In this document: positions 9,845-18,983 of the stretch, piece after piece
How the letters are laid out: each line of letters begins with the position of its first letter
How positions within the stretch are numbered: position 1 is the stretch's first letter
Assembly: GCA_030737835.1 (NCBI GenBank)
Contig: CM060857.1
Location: 8,431,360-8,495,359, forward strand
DNA from: Acorus gramineus
Lineage: Eukaryota; Streptophyta; Magnoliopsida; Acorales; Acoraceae
Reading direction: 5' to 3'
Length of the DNA: 64,000 nt
Notes under the pieces: generated by a model
What the model was told of the DNA's origin: nothing
The model's input: only the letters and a program-made list of their open reading frames with translations
Database searches by the model: none
Position numbers and translations under genes: made by a program

Positions 9845-12398
9845 TCAGGGGACAGAATCTTCTTCAGCATCATCTTCATCTTCAACCCTAGTAGCCAATG
9901 TCACTAGATCTTCATTCATTGGAACCACAGTTTCAATTGCACCCGCCACAGGAGGACGTGCCTCTGACTTCATGACATTCCTGCAAGGCTCGCTCTTCAG
10001 TCCGACGATATTGGTAACTACCGACTTCATTACGGCGGAGTTATCTGGACAACCAGGGGAAGGAAATCCATCGACATCTATGATATCGGACAAGGTACAA
10101 CCAAGGAAACTGGTTACCTTACCATGCAAGGCTGCAGGTTCAGAAGACGATGTTGGATTCGGTCGATCCCTCTGATCCTCCGATTCAAGAAGCTGAGGCC
10201 CGAGCACCTAGGGAACCTGTTCTGGACCCGGTTCGGGCACCCCATCACGACAGTTATAGAAACCCTTGTGGTAACCTCTGTCATATACCGCCGAAATGGC
10301 CTCTTCTGACTTCTTTTCGATCGGGCCCAGTCGGTTCTGTACCTTTTCAAGGACTTGAATTTCAAAATCCAGCTCTCTCTCTCTCTTCTGCTGTTCGGCC
10401 TCAGATGCGATGCGGGACCGATCAACTCTTTCCTTCTCTAGTGCCAGGGACGTTTCAAGAAGGTTCTTCTTGAACCTTTCGACCACCCGAGAGTGCTCCT
10501 CTTGGGCTGTACTTAACGCAATCTCGGCTTTCTCCCGGGCTGCCTGCTCCCCTTCGCAGGCACGATGCGCCCGAACAACATCACTAATAACTTGGTCGAA
10601 TCTTCGACCCACCATGCTCGAATAAACGCCGAGCTGTTTCAGGATAAGAAGACCATAAAAATGGAGAATAACAGTGCGAAATGCAACTATCGGCGGTCCA
10701 ATTCACATCAAAATAAAAGGTACCTGGTAGGCCATGTTGTGCAAGACAAAACCCGTCTCAAAAATGGACATGTCGCCCGATATAGCCTTATCCTTCTCCA
10801 AGATCACGGATAGGATCAAACCGACCGCCACTTCTCGATCCTTCAGGCCGGAATCGGAAACATGAATCGAGCGGGACAGAGCCCGAGCAGTTGGAACGAA
10901 TGGCCGGGTCTCCGGTTCCCTAAGAGCGACTGGTGGCGAAGATAGCATGGGGGCTGGAACGATCCCTTTCCCCTTGCCCAAGGAAGCATCGGAAGACGGC
11001 GGTGGTAGCTGAGGCGACGAAGAAGAATGTCCAGCCATGGCCGGCCTGCTCCTTTTAGAAGGAGTGTTTGAGGAAGGTCTCATCGGCGAACACCGCCTTT
11101 TCTCGGGACCGGGGAGTTGGCCTATTCTTCCAAACCGAGCGTCCACCTCGGCCTGAAGCACGGCAAGTCGAGCCATTTTCTCCTTCTCACTAGAAGGAAT
11201 GATGATCTTCTCCATTGATCCAGCGACCCGCGTTTCTGCGGACTTCGGATCAGTAGAAGGCACCACAACCCTCCTCTCTTTCTCGCCGGGAGTTACGGCT
11301 GACCTCCAAGCGGAATTGAGGCCCAGATTCTCTCTAGACCTAAGGTCGGCCAAGGGCGCTGAGGGTTTGGTCACCCCCTCCTTCTCGGAAGTAGTAGGGA
11401 ATGTTCTTCCCAAGGAGCTTGAGTTAGATTTCGCCCCCGGCTTTGGGCTGCCCTTAGAACCCCTCCGGAGCCACAAACCATGTCGGGCTCCACTAGACGA
11501 GCTCTCTATCGCCATAGGATCGCCAAAGCTTAATTGAAAGATGGGCTCCAAGTCTTCCTCGGAGTTTCCTTCGCCCTCGGGAAGTTGGCCGGCGTCAGCC
11601 ACAGGTGGTTCCGATTCAACGATAGGGGAAGAGGGAGCCGCTACAATGTTGCAAAAGTGAGAACCAAGACGACAACAGCTACTTGGGTTAGGATTATCCC
11701 AACCAAGAATTCGGAAGAAGGCCCGGTCGCTCCTCTTGAAAGCAGCTTTGATATGCTCTAGCCTCACCAAATCCTTAGACGGACGCGACAGAAGCGAATT
11801 TGCGGCAGAAGCTAAACTAGAACGGAAAATAAGTTCAATAAGGTAAAAATGCGAAGTTATTTATGAACAGACCCAAACAACACAGCCCAACCTAGAGAGC
11901 CTATCAAGCCAATCCGGGGGGACTCTCCATATATCTTCGGGAGCGCCACCGAACTCCCAGTCGCCGGATAGAATAATCAGCTTACTCTCGAACCAACCCT
12001 TATCGGAGTCTGGCAGGTCATCTATCAATTTCTCTTTGGAGTTCCTAGCTGTGAAGTGATAGCCCTTACCGGATTTCCTAAGCTCGAAAGTATACAAAAT
12101 TTTGGGGACGCCTAAATTTAAGTTAAGCTCCCGATTTAGCGTCACATAGCACATCAAAACCCTTGCATTGTGTTGGGTGGAGATCGAAAGTCGACAAGAA
12201 CTTCCTTACGAGTGGAGGGAACGGCACCGTTAGGGCACCCCTAGCTATGTGGGAAGGATACACATACATACACGAGTGGTTCATGCTATCTAGGGAAATA
12301 AGAAACGAGTCAAAATCCGACCATGCCATGCCTACCGACTCAGGGATTTCAAACATGCTCCTAAGGCCATGAAGGGACTTAGCGATCGATGTTCTCAT
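9845..12398 (-). pseudogene. Antisense ORF B of element 1 (spliced, broken)
   Basis: Runs opposite to gag-pol. It starts at 12398 (MRTSIAKSLHG) and ends at 9845. The first exon holds a domain with VPFPPLVRKFLS, LNRELNLNLGVP, YHFTARNSKEKLI and SKLIILSGDW. This resembles the putative gypsy-type transposon family (Transposase_28, from memory). A Ser/Pro-rich middle follows (11770-10740), and then a Glu/Lys/Arg-rich coiled coil (about 10600-10330) and an acidic tail. Probable introns lie near 11780-11860 and 10640-10730 (exon ends CCTACCAG before GTACC; acceptor AACAG). A frame break lies near 12150. The role is unknown; antisense ORFs are known from Tat-clade elements. Confidence 0.72.
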
Positions 12399-13317
12399 AA
12401 TGGAAAGGCAAATAAAGAAGAAAGACGAGGTAAAAGATCCTTCCTAAAAAATGAAGAACAGACCCAGCAGGAGAGAGAAAGGACGATACCTCGATATGAA
12501 GATGAAGGGCTCGGTTACCTCTTCATCAGGATGATGGATCCCTATTTAAAAGGACGTCAACCACGCTGTAGAAATGGCGCACCCTTTCAACTACTCAAGA
12601 TTCGACGTTTGGCGCCTTGGGAAGGAGAAACGGCAACCCTAATCATGAGAGCAATATTGAAACACCTTAAATATCCTGCTTAATCGCCATGTGTAAGAAA
12701 GCTCACAGGCCTCTGACACCAGAAGATACGAAGAATTGTGAGGACCAAACCCTGCACGACCACGTTCAGACTGATGAGCTGGAGGATCGAACAGCTGCGA
12801 TTTCCACTAACCTGTCAACCCAACATTGAAAAGCGCGACCTTCAGAAGTTGGCAAAAAAATGAATCGACAATGCCCGACCAAGAGGGAGCGAGCTCACTT
12901 TAAGTCCGACTTGACAACTCTGATCTTTTCGAAAAACAACCTGCAGGGTTAAGGTATACAAGAAAGAAGAATGCAGGGGCGAGGCACAACAATGCAAGCC
13001 AAATCTATGGCGAAGTATAATCTTATAAGATAAGCGTAAACATTCAACATAGGAGAAAGTTTGAAGTACAAAGTCACGACAAAGGACAAACTGTATGCGG
13101 GACGCAGCCCATAAAAACTTTTACAAAAACAAAAATAAAAGCAAGATTGAAAAATCTATTGGAACGAGAACGGCGAGGCGAAAGGAGTCACGTAGTGTTA
13201 TCTTCTCACTGATGAGGGCGAGAAGCAGAAGGGTTAGTCCGAGCAGGGGTGCTCGGAGCATTCTCTGCGAAGCGGCCATGACGTCTCTCATAGAGAGAGA
13301 TCGTACACACCTTTCAA
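12399..13317. other. Spacer between antisense ORFs B and A of element 1
   Basis: Holds a TATA-like TTTTAAATAGGG on the minus strand (near 12543-12554), about 150 bases before the ORF B start, which could serve as its promoter. The sequence before the ORF B ATG is otherwise conserved only loosely with element 2. No further gene is supported. Confidence 0.5.
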
Positions 13318-14672
13318 CTAGACCGGGGAGGGAAAGGCTTCACCACCTCGAGCAGCCATGAAGCCGGCGTGGAAAGCAACAGAGATGTCGTCGAATCGCT
13401 CTTCCTCCTCTTCGACAAAGCGCCTCAGCCCATCGAGCTCCCTCTCAGTGGTAGTGACGTGTCCCCAGGTTGTGAGGCTAGCCTTGCGAGAAGGAGCAGG
13501 GGGCACCACGAACTGAGCGTCAATCAGAGGGCGATCGCCAGCCGTAGACCAAGGGAGGTTGGGACTGAGGGCACGACCGGGCGCCCTCGCTGGAGGAGAA
13601 GGAACTGGGGCCGCCACACGGGGATCTCCAGCAGTCCTCTAGAAAGCCCAGGAAGTGCCCGGCATGATCTTCTATTCGGGGATATTCACCCCCGCGGGGT
13701 CCTTCCTCTCCCTGGGCTTGCTCTCTAGAGGCCGCGGACGGGAAAGCATGATGACTCATGAGAGGTGGGGAAGGTTGATGACTCATGAGAAATGAGGGAG
13801 CTAGATGACTCAGAAGACCGTCATCCCCGAGAAAAGCGTCTTCCTCCTCCTCAATCTGGATCGGGCGGTTGTAAGGCACAGCCGACCTAACCGCCACCTT
13901 ACGATGACGATTCGACCTCCTCAACGCGCCCCCGCCGACGGCCAATGAATTGGGCGTCTCGCCTCGAGATAAGGAAGAGGCTCTAGGACGGACACCCCGC
14001 TTGGAGATGGCAGAGGGGACGGGGAAGGCACTGCGCCAGGGTTCACAAGGGCGCCACCTAATAAAGATTTCCAGCTCCTCTCTCAGAAACTTAGGGCGTG
14101 ATCGATGTCCCCCATGTAGAGACTCTCTTGAGGAGGGCACGCATTGAGAGACAATTCACCTGCAAAAAGAGGACGTTAAAAAAAAAAAAAAAAGAAGAAG
14201 ATCAACCAGATCCCAGGGGAGAGTCCCTCCAATGGAGCGGAACGCGAAGCGTGCAACCTTCGGGGACCCACACGCCTTTAATCTTGAAGAGTTTGGATCG
14301 CCAATCATAGACGAACTCTTGTGCATCCTTGATCAGCTCCTGCGAAGCCGACCTCCGCGCCAGGTAGAACATCCGGCCTTCTCCATTGAGGAACTTTAGC
14401 GCGTAGAAGCTCCACACCTCGCTCAGGCCGAGGTTGATGCCGCAAGCACGATTGAGGGCAGTAACTACCATCAAAATGCGATAGGCACTTGGGACGAGCT
14501 GGAGAGGGTGAAGGCCGAAGAAGCTTAGAAATTTCATTATCAGTAAAGATAACGGGAAGGTAATCATGCCAGCCTCGATCTGGCCGGAATAGAGGAGGGT
14601 TTCAGGGTCTGGTTGGGGGGGCATTTCTCCGGTATACTTCTCAACAACAAGGCTATCAAGAAAGTTGCCCAT
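13318..14672 (-). pseudogene. Antisense ORF A of element 1 (broken)
   Basis: Starts at ATG 14672 (MGNFLDSLVVEKYTGEMPP); the same start is used in element 2. The N-terminal domain has ITFPLSLLIMKFLSFFGLHP, LNRACGINLGLSEV and YLARRSASQELI. This is the same layout as ORF B, so A and B look like ancient duplicates. A candidate intron (donor after GGATCTG near 14206, acceptor TTTTTGCAG near 14160) is only about 47 bases and probably shortened. The second part (14159-13520) is Ser/Arg-rich with VPYNRPIQIEEEEDAF. The last part (13617-13318) ends in an acidic helical stretch. Frames are offset between parts, so it is not intact. Function unknown. Confidence 0.7.
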
Positions 14673-14764
14673 TTTAAGCAGGGAATAAGAGTGAGAAGAC
14701 GCGCTAGACAAAACCTACAACAAAGAAAGTCCAATTGAAATAAAAACTCAACAACAGAAGAGCA

Positions 14765-14771
14765 TATATAA
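14765..14771 (-). promoter_or_regulatory. TATA box for antisense ORF A of element 1
   Basis: The minus strand reads CCCTTATATATGCTCTTC, about 99 bases before the ORF A ATG at 14672. Element 2 has CTCTATATATGCTTTTTT at nearly the same distance (101 bases). This supports a dedicated antisense promoter. Confidence 0.6.
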
Positions 14772-15029
14772 GGGATCAGAATCGGAACCCTAACCGCCAC
14801 TGTCGATCCAGGAAGACGAGGCGGCAAAATTAAAATCTGGAAGTTATTCCCCCCCAGTAAATGGTACTAAATGAAGAGGGAAACTCAAGAAAGTGACAAG
14901 TGTCGCAGGCGTAAGCCATCGGGCCCAGCGCCCAAATCAAGTCTACGCGAAAGTCTTGATGGGCAAGTCGTTCAGTCTGGTAGGCTTCCCCAGATCAATT
15001 CTTCCGGGCCCCCAAGAAATTGAGAGCCC

Positions 15030-15045
15030 AAAAGAAGGGGGCATT
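15030..15045 (+). other. Polypurine tract of element 1
   Basis: AAAAGAAGGGGGCATT abuts the 3' LTR start and is the expected plus-strand primer site. Confidence 0.8.
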
Positions 15046-15858
15046 TGTAAGTGACCGAATTAGTCAATGTCAAATAGGCACAAGGGCTGGGCTAGGACCA
15101 GCCCCATGTTGATAAAAATGTGGGCCAAAGGAAGGAGAGCCCATGGGCCCGAAATTCCACCAACGGCTCGTATAATCCCGCCTTCCGTCGAAGGTCGGGC
15201 AGATGATTAAGCCCGACCTTAAAAGGGCAACCATACGCCGATTCGTCTCAGAACGGGAGTCAAACATTGCCCGACCCTAAGGTTAAGCCAACCAAAGGGC
15301 AATGCCCGAGTAAAAGGCAAGTCGGCCATAGGGCCCTCTCCTGCAGAAGAACGGTTAGTAAAGCGAATATTCCCTGACAATGGAAAAGCACAGGTTTCCA
15401 AAAGAACGATTATGGTATGATGATCCCTAGGAGCCACATGTCCAAGGATCCTGAGGCCACGTGGAGATCCCATATCGCGATATGATCACCCCGCAAGGTC
15501 AAGCTCAGCACGCCCTGATGGAGTATAAAAGGGGAGACTTCCCCTCTTTTGTGAAGTATGCAAACACTGACTCTCTCTCCTACTAAGATGGAATGACTCT
15601 AAGTTCCTCTTCTTTCCTAAAGGGAGAGATTACTGACTTGAGCGTCGAAGGGGCGTTAGCCGGCACCACACTGGTGTGAGTTTCAGGTACCCAAAGCCGT
15701 AGGGGAAGGAAAGAGGAGCCAGACGATCAAGGAGGTTGCAGGCGGTGATGAACTGATGCACGGGGAAGAACCAGCCCACGCCATCTCGGGTCTACATTCA
15801 AAGCCCGGATCAACGAAGATCTGGCCCAAGAGGAGAGAACCAGATTCCATCCCCCACA
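15046..15858 (+). repeat. 3' LTR of element 1
   Basis: 813 bp, TGTAAGTGACCG...CCCCCACA, followed by TSD TATGT. It differs from the 5' LTR by scattered substitutions, roughly 5 percent by eye, including several C/T and G/A changes. Confidence 0.96.
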
Positions 15859-15863
15859 TATGT

Positions 15864-16201
15864 AAAAAAAAGAATAGTAAGAAGAAAAAAACAACTTGGA
15901 AAAAAAATTTATTCAAAAAATTAAATCTAGATTTTCTTTTAAAATTAACAAGAACAACAACAACAAAATTCTTAAAAATGGGATTTATTTTTTTACGATA
16001 GAACATTCTCTTTATAAAAAAAAAGATAAATCCCTATAAAATAGATAAATTATAACAATCCCTTTAAAATGGATAAATTATAACAAATTAGAATGAAAGT
16101 AAAAAAGAAATAAATAAGTTTTCCAAAATAATAACATAAATTACTGGTCAATTTAGTTTTAGAAATTAAAATTATAAATTTAAAAATTAAAAATACTGAT
16201 G
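15864..16201. other. Short AT-rich gap between elements 1 and 2
   Basis: About 340 bases of A/T-rich sequence with a short internal repeat (CCTTTAAAATGGATAAATTATAAC-like). No gene seen. Confidence 0.6.
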
Positions 16202-16206
16202 GATAT

Positions 16207-16480
16207 TGTAGGGGGTAAAATCAGACCTTCACCCTCCTGGGCCGGATCCTTTAAGATCCGGGCTCTTGTTGTGGATCTGGGAAGATGTTGATGACGAATG
16301 TCCTTCACGACGTTTGGTGGCAGACTTTCAGTTCCCGGTGCCGCCGCTATCCTCCCACCTTGTTCTCCGGGTACCTGAAACTCATACTAGTGTAGTGCCG
16401 GCTAACGCCCCTCCGACGCTCAAGTCATATCTCTTCCTCGGGAAGAAGAACTTAGAATTCTTGAGGACAAAATAGTGGGG
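16207..16480 (-). repeat. Left terminal LTR of element 2 (R-U5 part only)
   Basis: Homologous to the reverse complement of the right terminal repeat. The core, read on -, carries GACTTGAGCGTCGGAGGGGC, the U5 motif of element 1 in the orientation expected for a - strand element. Homology stops at a G-run (16477-16486). The sequence then continues directly into the leader of antisense ORF A. No U3, TATA box or polypurine tract separates them, unlike element 1. Confidence 0.85.
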
Positions 16481-16562
16481 GGGGGGAATAACCTTGAAAT
16501 TTAATTTTGCCGCCTCGTTTTCCTAAACGACAGTTTCGGTTAGCGTTTTGGTCCCGACCCTC

Positions 16563-16569
16563 TATATAT
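16563..16569 (+). promoter_or_regulatory. TATA box for antisense ORF A of element 2
   Basis: TATATAT in CCTCTATATATGCTTTT, 101 bases before the ATG at 16664. It is conserved in position and sequence with element 1. Confidence 0.6.
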
Positions 16570-16663
16570 GCTTTTTTGCTCTTCAGTTCTTCTCTACCTT
16601 ATTCAAATTTCTCTTCTATTAGATTCTGACAAGCACCTCTTTTTGCTCTTATTCCCTGTTCAA

Positions 16664-18192
16664 ATGGCCAAATTTCTAGACAGCCTTGTCATCGAGGAAT
16701 ACACTGGGGAAATGCCCTCTCGGCCAGACCCCAAAACCCTCCTGCTCTATTCTGGCCAGATTGAAGCTGGCATGATTACCTTTCCATTATCTCTGCTGAT
16801 AATGAAATTTCTGTGCTTCTTTGGCCTACACCCCCTTAAGCTCGTCCCGAGCGCTTACCGCATCTTGATGGCAGTCACTACCTTCGATCGTGCTTGTGAT
16901 ATCAACCTCGGCCTGGGTGAGGTACGGAGCTTCTACATGCTGAAGCTCCTCAATGGGGAAGGCAGGATGGTCTATCTGGCGCGAAGGTCATCTTCACGGG
17001 AGCTGTTCAAGGACGCACAAGAATTCGTCTACGACTGGTGATCCAAAATTTTCAAGATTCAAGGAGCATGGACGTCTGAAGGTTGCGCGTTTCGGATTCC
17101 GCTTCACTGGAGGGACTCTCCTCTGGGATCAGGTCAGTCTTTCTTTCTGGTATCGACTGTTTTTCTCATTTTAAAGGAGAATCTTTTGTAACACTCTTTT
17201 TTTTCTTTTGTGTAGGCGATTCATCTCTTAACGGGTGTCCCCCACAAGAGAGCTTTCGCACAGGGGACATCGATCGTGCCCTGGGTTTCTGGGAGAGGAG
17301 CGGGAAGTCCTTATTGGGTGCCACCCCCGTCAACCCTTCTGTTCCACCTGCCCCAACCTTTCTGCGATCTTCAAGCTCGGGTGTACGTCAAAGCGCCTCT
17401 TCCTCCTTTCGGGGCAAGACGTCTGGCTTCACTTCCGGTGGTGGAGGCACGTTGAGGAGTTCGAGCCGTCACCGTAAGGTGGCAATTAGGTTGGCTGTGC
17501 CTTACAACCGCCCAATTCAAGTTGAAGAGGAGGACGACATTTTTCACGGGGGTGGTCATCCTCTGAATCATCCAAGCTCCCCCTTCTTCCATGAATCGTC
17601 AAGCTCCCCCATCCGCGGACCCTGGAGAACAAGCCGGAGGAGAGGAAGGAGTTCACGGAGGTGAGTCTCCCCGACCATAAGGTCATGCCGAGCTTCCCCA
17701 GAGCTCTTCGGTGGTTGTTGAAGATTCGGGAGTGGCGGCACCGGTTCCTCCTTCTCCAATGAGGGTGCCCGATTGGGTCTGCAGTTCCAGTCCTCCTCGG
17801 TTTGCGGTGATGTTCACCGTCGGACTGACGCTCAATTCACGGTTCCCTCTGCTCTTCCTTGCAAGGCTAGCCTCACGGTTTGGGAGCGCGTTGTCGCCAT
17901 CCAAAGGGAGCTTGCGCAGTTACGGCATTTGATCAAGAAGGAGGAAGAGGGTGAACGGCCCGGGATTTCCATGCTGACTTTTGTGCTAGTTACATGGCTG
18001 GCTGTGACAGGGAGCCTTTTCCTTCGTCAACCCGGTTGGAGGAGATTTATAGCACTTCCCTATTCAAGAGGTGCTATGGCCGTTACGCGGGGAATGTCTC
18101 GAGTACTTCTGCTCGGGACGCTCCTTCCACTTCTCGCCCTTGTCAGTGAGAGGGCGCTATTGCGAGCCTCTCTATGTCTTTTCTTTTATTAA
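16664..18192 (+). pseudogene. Antisense ORF A of element 2 (spliced, broken)
   Basis: Starts MAKFLDSLVIEEYTGEMPS at 16664. The N-terminal domain (ITFPLSLLIMKFLCFFGLHP, CDINLGLGEV, YLARRSSSRELF) matches ORF A of element 1. TGA at 17039 replaces the Arg codon of element 1 (CGA to TGA). An intron is likely at 17133-17215: donor GATCAG|GTCAGT, a long T-rich tract, acceptor TTTTGTGTAG. Beyond it, RKVAIRLAVPYNRPIQVEEED (about 17476-17538) matches element 1, and SLTVWERVVAIQRELAQL (about 17869-17922) gives a helical tail. Frames are offset between blocks, so it is not intact. It resembles the putative gypsy-type transposon family. Function unknown. Confidence 0.7.
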
Positions 18193-18983
18193 AACAATCT
18201 CTTTATTTGATGTTTATCTGGGCTGCATCCCATGTTAATCTTTCTTTTGTCTTTGAATGATAAATACTTTTGCTTCGCCATGTTGGTTTTTTAATATCTG
18301 CCTTTGCTGTTCTATCTTTATGAGGGGAATTACTTGCATTTATATAGATGAATGTTTTGTTTCACTTACGTCGTTACCCCTTGCATGCCACTGTTTGCCC
18401 AGCCCCTCTCTTTCTTCTTGCCCTTTTTTCTTCTAGGTCGGGCTTTCGCTGGTCGGGAGGTTAGGTATGGCATTGTTGGTCCGGCATTGAGGTCGGGCAC
18501 TTCCATACTATCTTTTATGATCGGGTTCCCTAGGTCGGGAATCATTTAAGACTGTTGATTTTTTTCACTTTTGATTTTAACCAAGTAATCATTTGAAATA
18601 CTGACTCGCGCGATTCTGCGTATCTTCTTGTGTCAGAGGTCTGTGGACACCTTTACATGTGGCGCCTCAAGTGGGATATTTAAGGCATTTGAAATCAACC
18701 TTATGATTAGGGTTGCCGTTTCTCCTTCTTGAAACGTCATCCGCCGCACCTCGGTCAGTCGAAAAGACACACCGTCTCTTCGACGTGGATGATATCTTTT
18801 GAATAGGGGTTTCGATGTCTTGATGCGGCGATAACCAAGTCCTTCTACTCCGAACTGAGGTATTGCGCCTTCTCACTCCTTTCATTTTTAAACTTGTCTT
18901 TCTCTCTCACTGTATCCCCTCTTCGAGCAAGGGTTTGTTTTTTGTGTCCGGCCCTTCCTTTTTTTTTTTTTTGCTGCTTCATC
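18193..18983. other. Spacer between antisense ORFs A and B of element 2
   Basis: Non-coding. It corresponds to the 12399-13317 spacer of element 1. A weak TATA-like TTTTGAATAGGGG lies near 18795, where element 1 has TTTTAAATAGGG. A T-rich leader precedes the ORF B ATG. Confidence 0.5.

Larger units (their letters stand above)
2042..15863 (+). mobile_element. Element 1: full-length Tat-like Ty3/gypsy retrotransposon with antisense ORFs
   Basis: A 13.8-kb element is bounded by two 813-bp LTRs (2047-2859 and 15046-15858), each TG...CA. It is flanked by a perfect 5-bp duplication, TATGT, at 2042-2046 and 15859-15863. On + it carries gag, protease, RT, RNase H, a second RNase H and integrase, in gypsy order. 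After integrase come a 96-bp tandem repeat, a TA microsatellite and then two antisense ORFs on -. The dual RNase H and antisense ORFs fit the Tat clade (Retand/RIRE2-like). The LTRs differ at roughly 5 percent of positions by eye. Stops and frameshifts in every gene make it non-autonomous today. Confidence 0.95.
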
